DNA of 64,000 nucleotides, taken from positions 1 to 64,000 of the forward strand of contig CAJUFP010000007.1 of assembly GCA_910585645.1 (NCBI GenBank), written 5' to 3'. The notes beneath the pieces are model-generated. The model did no database searches. It saw nothing but the letters and a program-made list of their open reading frames with translations, and had not been told where the DNA came from. The translations under genes were made by a program, and so were the position numbers. Of this stretch, positions 26,516 through 34,828 are shown piece after piece; position 1 is the first letter of the stretch, and each line of letters begins with the position of its first letter. This DNA is from an uncultured Hungatella sp. (lineage in GTDB: Bacteria; Bacillota; Clostridia; Lachnospirales; Lachnospiraceae).

Positions 26516-26551
26516 AAAAAAGAGCGGCCAAAAACGCCAACCGCGCTTTCA
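26516..26551 (-). terminator. Terminator after the first flavocytochrome gene
   Basis: Minus strand: AGCGCGG ... CCGCT stem followed by CTTTTTTATG, 32 bp after the stop. Stem is imperfect. Confidence 0.6.
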
Positions 26552-26582
26552 GCCGCCAAACCGTCTCACATCTATAATCAAG

Positions 26583-28418
26583 CTACTCCTGGGCCGCCGC
26601 ATTGGCGCCCGCGATCTTTCCAAAATACACCGCAGACCCGATAGCCATACCGCAGCAGGGATACTCTGTGCCGAACAAACCGGTAAATGCCACCTCTCCT
26701 GCCGCATATAGTCCCTTGATCGGCTTATCCTCCGTATCCAAAACCTGGGACTCCTCATTAATGCTCAATCCGCCAAATGTCACGGAAGAACCGGGATTCA
26801 TGGCAATAGCATAGTAGGTATCCCCTTCAAGAGGAACCATGTACTCCGCAGGCTTGCCAAAATCCTCATCCTCGCCCTTTACGCACAGCTCATTATATCG
26901 GTCCACCGTAGCCTTCAAAACCGCCGGATCCATATCCAGCTGCCCTGCCAGCTCCTCAACCGTAGCAGCCTTCACCGTAGAATCCAGGGTAATCCCATAC
27001 TGCACCGTAGGATTGGGGTCATTACTTGTGGCGATGTAATACCCCATAGGGCTTTTGGCCTCTGCCAGAGCTGCCGCCACATGAGACTGGTAGCTCCACT
27101 CATTGACTACCCTCTCCCCGGCTGCGCTGACGATCAGGCCTGACTCCTCATTGATGCCAACGCCGCAAGTGTAGCTGACATACACCAACTGCAATCCGTC
27201 GCTCTCAAAATTCTTAGCTCCTACAGCCTCAGCCATCAAAAGTCCCTCGCCGATATTGCCAGCCGGCACGGTAGTGTTCTTGTTGGAAGGCAGAAAGTCC
27301 TTAAAGCGGGCCATCATCTCCTCGCTGCTGGCATATCCGCCGGTAGCCAGAATAACCGCCTTGCTGTTGACTGTAATGGTTTTCCCGTCCGCCGTCTCCG
27401 CCTTAACCCCTGCCATGGAACCGTCGTCACCTGTGATCAGCTCCTTGCCGCTGGTGTTGTACACAAACCGCACGCCCAGCTCTGAAGCCCTCTCTGTCAA
27501 AGGTACGATGATCTGACCGCCATGACCGCTGGTCTGACCGCCGCCGCCCTCCGAGTTATGTACTCGCCATGGCGTCAGGGACGAGTGAATCGGCTCCACA
27601 TCCTTAACCTTCATACCCAGCCCTTCCAGCCACGCCATATTTTCTGCCGACGCGTCGCAGAAATTCTTTAGCAGCTTCTCATCAATAAGCCCTTTACTAA
27701 AGCTCATGAGATAATCATACATCTGCTGAGGCGAATCCTCAAAATCCTGCTTTGTCTGCCATTCGGTCCCCGCTGCCAGCACCTTGCCGCCGCTGCGGGT
27801 AGTGGAACCTCCGGTAATGCCTTGCTTCTCAATAAGCACTACGTCAGCCCCGGCCTCCGCCGCGGTGATGGCCGCCGAAAGCCCGGCCGCGCCGCCACCT
27901 ACAACAACCACATCCGCATCCATCGTCTCCTCATAATCCTGGCTGTCGTGAACCTCTGCCATAGTATCCGCGCTGCCTCCCGCCTGCTCAATACAGTCTG
28001 TCACAGCCCGCTTGATCGCCATGGATGTGATGGTAGCGCCGGTGATGGAATCAATATTAACGCTCTGATGCTCCACCATCTTGGCTGGCATCACCTCAAT
28101 CGGCGTGGTGTCCATACCGTAGCCAATACCATAAGTCTCCTGATGCTCCTTTACCACAACATCCTTGATACTGTTCTCATCAAACGTGACCTCCACCGTC
28201 AGCTCGCCCTTCATCGCCGGAGTCGTCCCGGTGTATGTTCCCGCCGTAAAGCTTCCCGTCTCCTCTGCCTGAGAAGTCTCCTCTGCGGGTGACTCCGTGG
28301 CAGCCGCTGTCTCTGTCGCCGCGGGGGCCGCTGTAGTCTCCTCCGCCTTCTGTCCGCATGCAGTCATGGAGACAACCATAGACACAGCAACCAGTCCTGC
28401 CAAATACTTTCTCTTCAT
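26583..28418 (-). CDS. FMN-binding, FAD-dependent flavocytochrome-type reductase lipoprotein (fumarate/urocanate reductase family)
   Basis: 611 residues. Lipoprotein signal ending in SMTAC (Cys21), then a Thr/Ala/Glu-rich linker. An FMN-binding domain (~55-150) holds the flavinylation motif SITGATITS, whose Thr would carry covalent FMN. The FAD domain starts at ~169 with DVVVVGGGAAGLSAA and ends with GLYAAGEVAFTGLFGTEYPCCG. No haem motif is present, as is usual for the Gram-positive versions, which receive electrons extracellularly and reduce an alkene or keto acid. The substrate cannot be read from the sequence. It follows a TetR gene in the same direction (46 bp gap), so the two may form one transcript. 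A second paralog is at 34829-36859. Confidence 0.9.
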   Translation of the reverse strand: MKRKYLAGLVAVSMVVSMTACGQKAEETTAAPAATETAAATESPAEETSQAEETGSFTAGTYTGTTPAMKGELTVEVTFDENSIKDVVVKEHQETYGIGYGMDTTPIEVMPAKMVEHQSVNIDSITGATITSMAIKRAVTDCIEQAGGSADTMAEVHDSQDYEETMDADVVVVGGGAAGLSAAITAAEAGADVVLIEKQGITGGSTTRSGGKVLAAGTEWQTKQDFEDSPQQMYDYLMSFSKGLIDEKLLKNFCDASAENMAWLEGLGMKVKDVEPIHSSLTPWRVHNSEGGGGQTSGHGGQIIVPLTERASELGVRFVYNTSGKELITGDDGSMAGVKAETADGKTITVNSKAVILATGGYASSEEMMARFKDFLPSNKNTTVPAGNIGEGLLMAEAVGAKNFESDGLQLVYVSYTCGVGINEESGLIVSAAGERVVNEWSYQSHVAAALAEAKSPMGYYIATSNDPNPTVQYGITLDSTVKAATVEELAGQLDMDPAVLKATVDRYNELCVKGEDEDFGKPAEYMVPLEGDTYYAIAMNPGSSVTFGGLSINEESQVLDTEDKPIKGLYAAGEVAFTGLFGTEYPCCGMAIGSAVYFGKIAGANAAAQE

Positions 28419-28464
28419 GTTATTCCTCCTCGTAACGATTTTTGTAATCTTTTGCGCATCCTTG

Positions 28465-29067
28465 TCACAAACAAACCTGAAAATCCCGCTCCCTGTGCTC
28501 CCCTGCCATACTGTCGCGGATCAGCTGATGGCACTGTTGCCTGATACCGGCATCCTTCCACAGTCCCGGCTCATCTTGAAATCCGTGATACAGCCCATTT
28601 GCGATCCCATAATAGATCTGGGTCAGCAAATCAGCGGGCATATCCCTCAATTCCCCCTTTCTAATCCCTTCCTCCACAACAACATAGATAGCCTGATACA
28701 TCTCCTGCTGGTAAAAAGAAGACCGATTTTTCCCAGAAACAGAATTCTTATACAGCTGCTCAATTCTGGCCTCCCTTGGGTGAGACAGCAGATACTCAAT
28801 GATATTATCCATACGGCGGCACAGCTTATCCACTGCATGTCTCTCTTCCTCCATGCCCTCCTCACAGGCCTTAATATCCAGCCCGTAACAGTGATCGTAC
28901 ACCTGCCTCACCAAATCCTCCTTGGACTTAAAATACAGATACACGGTCCCTTTCGCCACACCTGCCGCCTGGGCAATCTCCTGTATAGACGTGCTCTCAA
29001 AGCCTCTCTCAGAAAACAACCCAATGGCTGCATCCAAAATCTGCTGATACTTTCCCCAATCCTCCAT
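28465..29067 (-). CDS. TetR-family transcriptional regulator
   Basis: 200 residues with a standard N-terminal helix-turn-helix (ILDAAIGLFSERGFESTSIQEIA, GVAKGTVYLYFKSKEDL in two parts) and a ligand-binding C-terminal domain of the common TetR_C type. A perfect 18-bp palindrome typical of TetR/FatR regulators lies 24 bp upstream of the start, so it very likely represses itself and the co-directional reductase gene. The inducer is unknown but may be the reductase substrate. Confidence 0.92.
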   Translation of the reverse strand: MEDWGKYQQILDAAIGLFSERGFESTSIQEIAQAAGVAKGTVYLYFKSKEDLVRQVYDHCYGLDIKACEEGMEEERHAVDKLCRRMDNIIEYLLSHPREARIEQLYKNSVSGKNRSSFYQQEMYQAIYVVVEEGIRKGELRDMPADLLTQIYYGIANGLYHGFQDEPGLWKDAGIRQQCHQLIRDSMAGEHRERDFQVCL

Positions 29068-29090
29068 TCTGTTTCCTCCCGTTCTCTAAA

Positions 29091-29108
29091 TGACTGACCG
29101 GTCAGTCA
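29091..29108. promoter_or_regulatory. TetR operator palindrome
   Basis: TGACTGACCGGTCAGTCA is a perfect 18-bp palindrome between the tetR start and the upstream gap, matching the TGACYGRCCRGTCA-like sites of FatR/AcnR-type regulators. Confidence 0.85.
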
Positions 29109-29247
29109 TATTCATAGAATACCACATCGTTAATTTTCCGTCAATCCTATTTTCCATATCACTGTAAATTATTTTTTATCAAAAAACATGACAGAGATAA
29201 CGAATACTTCTGCCATGTCCCATGCCAAAGCCGCCAGGCCACATCCC

Positions 29248-30366
29248 TCACATCGCCAGATGCGAAATATAGTGATTCAGCATCAACAGCCCGATCCCGG
29301 TAACCGTTGACTGCCTCTTATGCTTTCCCATGGATATGTAGGACGTATCCTGGTCAAACTTATTGTATTCCCCTGCCTTCTCAAAAAAGCACCCCGGATA
29401 CTGGGCAATATAGCCGCCGATATATCCCCCAAGGATAATGTTGCAGTCGTAAGCCATGCGCAGGTTCGTGACTGTCACAGCAAGATTGTCCAGATACGTA
29501 TCCCACCGCCGGATACACGCCTCGTCCCCGGAGTTAAGCCGGCCAAAAAAATCTTCGATCCGGTCATCGGAGCTGTCAAGAAGGACCAGAGCCGAACAGT
29601 AGGCGTCCACGCACCCCTGCTTGCCGCAGTAGCACGTCTTTCCCTGAGGGTGAAGGATCATGTGGCCAAATTCTCCGCTGCGGTAATTGTCTCCTGTGTA
29701 GAGATCGCTTCCAAGATACATAGCCCCGCCTACCGTATTGCTTAAAGACAGGTAAATGGTGTTAGCCTCCTTATTCTTGGGAATCTCCGCATAGGCAGCG
29801 CTGTTGGCGTCATTTTCAAAATAGATGGGGTACGGGATATATTTTGAAAATGTCAACAGGCTGATGTTGGAAACCTCCAAAATATGGGACCGCTTCAGCA
29901 CATAAGCCTTTGGGTCAATGATGCCCGGAATGGAAATCCCCACCCCGATCACCTTCTCCGGCCTGATATCATGGTTCTGGATAAATGTCTCCAGATGAAT
30001 CCCCAGCCCATTGTAATACCGGTCCGTATTCTCATAGCGGAATTTAAAATACGATTCTGCCACCGGCTCCCCGTTAAAATGCATCAGCATAAGCCTTAGA
30101 TGGCGCTTGGTAATATCCATGCCGATCACATACCGCTCCCCGGTGCAGATGGACAGAGCCTTGGCCTTTCTCCCTCCCGTGGAGCCGAACTCGCCCTTCT
30201 CGCACAGGATGTTGGCATCCAGAAGCTCCGTCACGTAAGAAAACACTGTGGGCATGCTAAATCCCAGGCGGGAGGCGATCTCCTGCCTGGATACATGGCG
30301 CTGGTCAAGGACATATTTGATGATTCTCACTCGGTTTTGGATTTTGATTTCATTGTCAGTCTTCAT
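29248..30366 (-). CDS. ROK-family transcriptional repressor (NagC/XylR type)
   Basis: About 372 residues from the ATG at 30366 (AGGAA upstream); the frame extends further but the extra part lacks a binding site. A winged helix (residues ~10-70, VSRQEIASRLGFSMPTVFSYV) precedes the ROK domain with the DxTKR-type start (VIGMDITKRHLRL), the ENDANSAAYAE segment, and the zinc motif CYCGKQGCVDAYC near residue 260. ROK repressors respond to sugars or sugar phosphates. No sugar operon lies beside it, so its target is not obvious. Confidence 0.85.
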   Translation of the reverse strand: MKTDNEIKIQNRVRIIKYVLDQRHVSRQEIASRLGFSMPTVFSYVTELLDANILCEKGEFGSTGGRKAKALSICTGERYVIGMDITKRHLRLMLMHFNGEPVAESYFKFRYENTDRYYNGLGIHLETFIQNHDIRPEKVIGVGISIPGIIDPKAYVLKRSHILEVSNISLLTFSKYIPYPIYFENDANSAAYAEIPKNKEANTIYLSLSNTVGGAMYLGSDLYTGDNYRSGEFGHMILHPQGKTCYCGKQGCVDAYCSALVLLDSSDDRIEDFFGRLNSGDEACIRRWDTYLDNLAVTVTNLRMAYDCNIILGGYIGGYIAQYPGCFFEKAGEYNKFDQDTSYISMGKHKRQSTVTGIGLLMLNHYISHLAM

Positions 30367-30411
30367 CTTTGTATATTCCTGTTGTTTGTGTGTTATGGGT
30401 CTTTCTCCTAT

Positions 30412-30445
30412 AACAATAATGGGACAGAATATCTGCCCCATTGTT
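30412..30445. promoter_or_regulatory. Imperfect dyad upstream of the ROK gene
   Basis: AACAATAATGGGACAGA (30412-30428) faces TCTGCCCCATTGTT (30432-30445). About 45 bp before the start codon, fitting an autoregulatory operator. Confidence 0.45.
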
Positions 30446-30574
30446 AGATCCGACCTTCTGTTATGCCAAAGCAATAACCTGACTATAGTATACACAAACA
30501 GCAAAAAAATAGCAACCACTTTTCCCCTTCTCACCCCATCCTGCTATATTTTAGTTACTATTCACGGGGGACAT

Positions 30575-30685
30575 CTTCTTGTCCGGCTCCGCCGAACAAG
30601 AAGCATCGGGCGTTCGCCCGATGTGGAAAACAGGATGAAAACAGTCTTACAAGCAAGCTTGACGCCTGTTTTCATCCTGTTTTCC
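30575..30685. repeat. Three consecutive hairpins after cysK
   Basis: Hairpin 1: CTTCTTGTcCGGC / GCCGaACAAGAAG (30575-30603). Hairpin 2: CATCGGGCG-tt-CGCCCGATG (30604-30623). Hairpin 3: a perfect 20-bp stem, 30625-30644 with 30666-30685, around a 21-nt loop. They are adjacent, end 25 bp from the cysK stop and have no clear T run. Could be a REP/MITE-like palindromic cluster or a complex transcript end. Confidence 0.8.
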
Positions 30686-30709
30686 CCGCCCCGTAAACTG
30701 TAACATATT

Positions 30710-31642
30710 TTAATCCGAAAAAAGCGGTGTGGACAGATAACGATCGCCGGTGTCCGGGAGCAGGACAACGATGGTCTTTCCCTCGTTCTCGGTCCGCTTT
30801 GCCAGTTCGATTGCCACATGGAGCGCGGCCCCGGAGGAAATGCCCACCAACACTCCCTCTTTATGGCCTATCAACCGCCCAGCAGCAAAGGCGTCCTCGT
30901 TGGACACGGGGATGATCTCGTCATAGATGGAGGTATCCAGCACCTCCGGAACAAAGCCAGCGCCGATGCCCTGGATCTTATGAGAGCCAGAGCGGCCCTC
31001 GCTGAGAACGGGGGAATCTTTGGGCTCCACTGCCACCACCTTCACCGTCGGTTCCTGTTCTTTAAGATACTGTCCCACACCGGTGATCGTGCCGCCGGTA
31101 CCCACGCCAGCCACGAAGATGTCTACCTTGCCATCGGCATCCGCCCAGATCTCTGGGCCAGTGGTCGCCCGATGGGCGGCAGGGTTGGCGGGGTTGACAA
31201 ACTGACCGGCGATGAAGCTGCCGGAAATCTCCCGCGCCAGTTCCTCCGCCTTGGCGATAGCCCCCTTCATCCCCTTGTCCCCCTCGGTCAGCACCAGCTC
31301 CGCGCCGTAGGCCTTCATCAGCTGACGGCGCTCTACGCTCATGGTTTCCGGCATAGTGATGATGATGCGGTAGCCGCGGGCCGCCGCTACAGAGGCCAGA
31401 CCGATTCCAGTGTTACCGGAGGTGGGCTCAATAATAGTAGAATCGGGTTTCAGCCTACCGCTGGCCTCGGCCTCGTCGATCATAGCCTTGGCGATGCGGT
31501 CTTTTACCGAACCGGCAGGGTTAAAACATTCCAGCTTAGCCAGGATACGGGCCTTCAGCCCCGCATCCTTCTCAATGTGTGTCAGTTCTAGCAGGGGCGT
31601 TTTGCCGATCAGCTGGTCGGTAGATGTGTAGATGTTGGACAT
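30710..31642 (-). CDS. cysK: Cysteine synthase (O-acetylserine sulfhydrylase)
   Basis: 310 residues, the usual length. The PLP lysine is in [11 protein letters not shown] (~45), the substrate loop is [11 protein letters not shown] and the phosphate-binding glycine loop is [12 protein letters not shown]; a late ISSGAA motif is also present. It makes cysteine from O-acetylserine and sulfide in the cytoplasm. It lies 15 bp after metY and is transcribed with it from the promoter at 32976-33004, which overlaps a probable Rrf2 operator. Confidence 0.96.
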   Translation of the reverse strand: MSNIYTSTDQLIGKTPLLELTHIEKDAGLKARILAKLECFNPAGSVKDRIAKAMIDEAEASGRLKPDSTIIEPTSGNTGIGLASVAAARGYRIIITMPETMSVERRQLMKAYGAELVLTEGDKGMKGAIAKAEELAREISGSFIAGQFVNPANPAAHRATTGPEIWADADGKVDIFVAGVGTGGTITGVGQYLKEQEPTVKVVAVEPKDSPVLSEGRSGSHKIQGIGAGFVPEVLDTSIYDEIIPVSNEDAFAAGRLIGHKEGVLVGISSGAALHVAIELAKRTENEGKTIVVLLPDTGDRYLSTPLFSD

Positions 31643-31657
31643 AATGAATCCCTCCTG

Positions 31658-32944
31658 TTATTTTTGTGCTACAGCGGCGAAGCCCTTCTCCAGATCAGCA
31701 ATGATATCATCAATATGCTCGGTGCCGATGGACAGGCGAATGGTGTTGGGCTTGATGCCCTGATCCAGCAGTTCCTCGGGGGAAAGCTGGGAGTGGGTGG
31801 TTGTGGCCGGGTGGATTACAAGGGACTTCACATCCGCCACATTGGCCAGCAGGGAGAAAATCTCCAGGCTGTCGATAAATTTGTGGGCTTCCACCTGTCC
31901 GCCTTTAATTTCAAAGGTGAAGATGGATGCGCCGCCATTGGGGAAATACTTCTCATACAGGGCATGATCGGGACGATCGGGCAACGATGGGTGGTTGACC
32001 TTCTCCACCTGGGGATGGCCGGAAAGGAACTCCACCACCTTTTTGGTGTTTTCCGCATGGCGCTCCAGCCGCAGAGAAAGGGTTTCCACCCCCTGGAGGA
32101 GCAGGAAAGCATTGAAGGGGGAGAGGGTGGCCCCGGTATCCCGCAGAAGAATGGCTCGAATGTAGGTGACAAAAGCGGCGTGGCCCACGGCGTCCGCGAA
32201 GCTTACCCCGTGGTAGCTGGGGTTAGGCTCAACAATGGGGGCGTATTTGCCGGAGGCCTTCCAGTCAAATTTGCCGCTGTCCACGATGATACCGCCCAGG
32301 GTAGTGCCGTGTCCACCGATAAACTTGGTGGCGGAATGGACCACGATGTCCGCCCCATGCTCAATGGGCCGGATGAGGTAGGGAGTGCCAAAGGTGTTGT
32401 CAATGACCAGAGGCAGGCCGTGGGCGTGGGCAATTTGGGCAATGGCATCAATATCAGGGATATCGCTGTTGGGATTGCCCAGGGTTTCCAGATAGATGGC
32501 CTTGGTGTTGGGCCGGATGGCGGTGGTGACGGCTTCCAGATCGTGAGCATCCACAAATGTGGTTTTTACCCCGAACTGGGGCAGGGTGTGTGCCAACAGG
32601 TTGTAGCTGCCACCGTATATGGTCTTTTGGGACACGATGTGGTCCCCCGCCTGGGCCAATGCCTGGATGGTATAGGTGATCGCCGCCGCGCCGGAAGCCA
32701 GCGCCAGCGCCGCCACTCCTCCCTCCAGCGCCGCAAGGCGTTTCTCCAGCACATCCTGAGTAGAGTTAGTCAGCCGACCGTAGATATTTCCCGCATCTGC
32801 CAGTCCGAACCGGGCGGCGGCGTGGGCGGAGTTCCGGAATACATAGGACGTGGTCTGGTAGATGGGAACCGCCCGGGCATCGGTTGCGGAGTCAGGCTGC
32901 TCTTGCCCCACATGGAGCTGCAATGTCTCAAACTTATAACTCAT
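31658..32944 (-). CDS. metY: O-acetylhomoserine sulfhydrylase / aminocarboxypropyltransferase
   Basis: 428 residues, matching the long MetY branch of the Cys/Met metabolism PLP enzymes. Visible are the start FETLQLHVGQ, GNIYGRLTNST, LASGAAAITYTI, the PLP lysine in VVHSATKFIGGHG and the C-terminal LRLSIGTEH-type segment. It forms homocysteine from O-acetylhomoserine and sulfide. With cysK it makes a sulfide-assimilation operon, divergent from an Rrf2 regulator. Confidence 0.95.
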   Translation of the reverse strand: MSYKFETLQLHVGQEQPDSATDARAVPIYQTTSYVFRNSAHAAARFGLADAGNIYGRLTNSTQDVLEKRLAALEGGVAALALASGAAAITYTIQALAQAGDHIVSQKTIYGGSYNLLAHTLPQFGVKTTFVDAHDLEAVTTAIRPNTKAIYLETLGNPNSDIPDIDAIAQIAHAHGLPLVIDNTFGTPYLIRPIEHGADIVVHSATKFIGGHGTTLGGIIVDSGKFDWKASGKYAPIVEPNPSYHGVSFADAVGHAAFVTYIRAILLRDTGATLSPFNAFLLLQGVETLSLRLERHAENTKKVVEFLSGHPQVEKVNHPSLPDRPDHALYEKYFPNGGASIFTFEIKGGQVEAHKFIDSLEIFSLLANVADVKSLVIHPATTTHSQLSPEELLDQGIKPNTIRLSIGTEHIDDIIADLEKGFAAVAQK

Positions 32945-32975
32945 GGAAAAATCCCCCTCTCTTTAAATTGACGCT

Positions 32976-33004
32976 ATTATATTCCTATTAACCTACTTTG
33001 TCAA
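32976..33004 (-). promoter_or_regulatory. metY-cysK promoter
   Basis: TTGACA (33004-32999) and TATAAT (32981-32976) with 17 bp between them on the minus strand: a consensus sigma-A promoter. Confidence 0.88.
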
Positions 33005-33055
33005 TAGGTTTATTAACATCACTTGAAATCCTATCAACCTTGTGGTATGATAGGA
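32983..33055. promoter_or_regulatory. Twin Rrf2-type operators in the divergent region
   Basis: Site 1 (about 32983-33009): TCCTATTAACCT, 7 bp, TCAATAGGT, covering the metY -35. Site 2 (33029-33055): TCCTATCAACCT, 7 bp, ATGATAGGA, just before the regulator gene. The shared arms suggest that one regulator controls both directions. Confidence 0.65.
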
Positions 33056-33074
33056 AAAACTGGGAGGGATTCCT

Positions 33075-33482
33075 ATGAAGATTTCCACAAAAGGGAGATA
33101 CGCGCTGCGTTTTCTCGTGGATCTTGCCGAGCATCAAAGAGATGGATTTGTGCCGCTGAAGGATGTGTCTATGCGCCAGGAAATCTCGGAGAAGTATCTG
33201 GAAATTGTGGTAAAAGAACTGGTAAAAGGCGGTCTGCTTTCTACGATGCGTGGAAAGGGCGGAGGCTACCGGCTAAACCGCGCCCCGGAGGAGTACAGTG
33301 TAAAGTCTATCCTTGAGTTGATGGAGGGGCCGTTAGCCCCTGTCGCCTGTTTGGAACCAGGGCAGGATGCCTGCCCCCGGAGCCATGGCTGCCGGACACT
33401 CCCGTTATGGCAGGGGTTAGATAAAATTATCTCTGATTATTTGGCACAGTTTACTTTGGCGGATTTATGCAAAAAAATTTGA
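33075..33482 (+). CDS. Rrf2-family regulator, CymR-like
   Basis: 135 residues; the ATG follows GGGAGG. The N-terminal winged helix (KISTKGRYALRFLVDLA, then VKELVKGGLLSTMRGKGGGYRL) is typical of Rrf2. Three Cys occur in the C-terminal part (VACLEPGQDACP, HGCRTL), in the place where IscR/NsrR bind an Fe-S cluster, although CymR-type proteins work through CysK instead. The divergent metY-cysK operon and twin operators point to repression of sulfur assimilation when cysteine is plentiful. Confidence 0.9.
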   Translation: MKISTKGRYALRFLVDLAEHQRDGFVPLKDVSMRQEISEKYLEIVVKELVKGGLLSTMRGKGGGYRLNRAPEEYSVKSILELMEGPLAPVACLEPGQDACPRSHGCRTLPLWQGLDKIISDYLAQFTLADLCKKI

Positions 33483-33620
33483 ACTATCATCTGGATTTTA
33501 TCCTGCTTTCCCCCAAAAAAGATAAGCGTTTTTGCCGCCTCACAGAACTATAATAGGGCTATCACTGCCATGGCTGCGCTGCAGCCATAAAATTTACTAA
33601 AACAGGAGAGGTATTGAACA

Positions 33621-34526
33621 ATGCTTGGTTTATTTGAAAAGAAAAAAGACCCGCGGGAGCGGGCGGCCAAATGTCTGGAGAAAAAGGACTGGGACGGCCT
33701 GTCCAGAGCCTACTACGATATGGGGGTCGCGGCTATGGAAAGCGGAGACCTAAACAGCGCCGTCCTGTGGCTGAACCGGGCGGACACGGTCTACAGCGCC
33801 AGCGATGAGGTCTACTCCAAGACAAGCAAAAACCGTCTGTTCCACAAGGAGATTGTCAACGACTGCTCTGACCGCATCGGAGCCCTGGAGGACGAATCTC
33901 TGCTGTACAATGATTTCCCCGCCCGGGTGGAGGAGAAAGCGGAGGAATTAAGCGACATCCAGGTCCGTATCTGGGGCTTGTTGTCCATTGCCCGGCTGGT
34001 AAAGCTTGGAAGCCGTCTGGGCATGCTTCCCGGATGTGAGGTCCTTGGCCGTCTGGGCAGGGTTGTGGATATTATGCTGGAATCTTTCCGGGAACCGGTG
34101 ACGGAGGACCAGTATAATCTGCTGATGGACACCTGCAACGCCCTCTATGACCTGGGGGATTCCCAGGCTTTTTACGGCGGCGGTGAGATTGAAGTCCCCG
34201 GCGGTCCGGCTTTTCAGGTGTTTGACCTAAACGGGATGATGGGGGTACATCTGGAACTGAACGGTTATCTGGACAATCATCTCCGGTTTCTAAGCGCTTT
34301 AAGCCGCAGGGAGGAAACGCCTGTGGCGGAAAGCTCCATGGTGGGCTGTACCCTGCTGCCTGACTACTATGTCCGAAACGGAGCCAGGGAGTTGGAGGAA
34401 GTGCCTCAGATCAGGGCTGAGATGGAGCGCATTGAAAGGGACTATGGGTTCGTCTGCTCCGATATCACCTGGGAGCTGGTTGGGGAGAGAGTGGCTGCGT
34501 ATAAGGAGCTGGATATTTTGCAGTAA
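33621..34526 (+). CDS. Hypothetical protein, 301 residues
   Basis: Not recognised. GGAGAGG lies upstream of the ATG. Residues 10-70 look like a TPR-type helical pair (AAKCLEKKDWDGLSRAYYDMG, AMESGDLNSAVLWLNRAD). The centre is helical and the last 100 residues are mixed. No signal peptide or membrane segment is present, so it is probably a cytoplasmic scaffold-type protein. It stands alone between the Rrf2 gene and a strong promoter for the second flavocytochrome. Confidence 0.7.
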   Translation: MLGLFEKKKDPRERAAKCLEKKDWDGLSRAYYDMGVAAMESGDLNSAVLWLNRADTVYSASDEVYSKTSKNRLFHKEIVNDCSDRIGALEDESLLYNDFPARVEEKAEELSDIQVRIWGLLSIARLVKLGSRLGMLPGCEVLGRLGRVVDIMLESFREPVTEDQYNLLMDTCNALYDLGDSQAFYGGGEIEVPGGPAFQVFDLNGMMGVHLELNGYLDNHLRFLSALSRREETPVAESSMVGCTLLPDYYVRNGARELEEVPQIRAEMERIERDYGFVCSDITWELVGERVAAYKELDILQ

Positions 34527-34651
34527 AGAGCGATTGCCTGAGACTGTCTTTTGCCTGCAAAGCATAGTTCCCAAGAAAAAGAAAGCAGATCCTCCTATTT
34601 TGTGCAAAATCACGAACTTGTCCATTTATAGACATTCGTTTCGTTAATATA

Positions 34652-34679
34652 TTGACAATGGTTTAATTTTTTGTATAAT
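34652..34679 (+). promoter_or_regulatory. Promoter of the second flavocytochrome gene
   Basis: TTGACA (34652-34657), 16 bp, TATAAT (34674-34679). Leaves a 5' leader of about 140 nt. Confidence 0.88.
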
Positions 34680-34828
34680 CTAATCATAGTATATTCAGCC
34701 AATATTTCATACAAATTTTATGGTTTATAGTTCGTTGTTCTTCTCTCTTGTTTTAACAGCTTATCCTTATGTTTCACTATGAAGAGAAGTCCAATGTTCA
34801 TATAAAAATAAAATTAGGAGGAAGCTTC

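Noticed and set aside
30562..30819. Minus-strand frame through the hairpin cluster
   Set aside because: It overlaps the end of cysK and consists mainly of hairpin sequence.
31664..32971. Long plus-strand frame opposite metY
   Set aside because: It is the mirror of a high-GC gene; metY has clear family motifs and a promoter.
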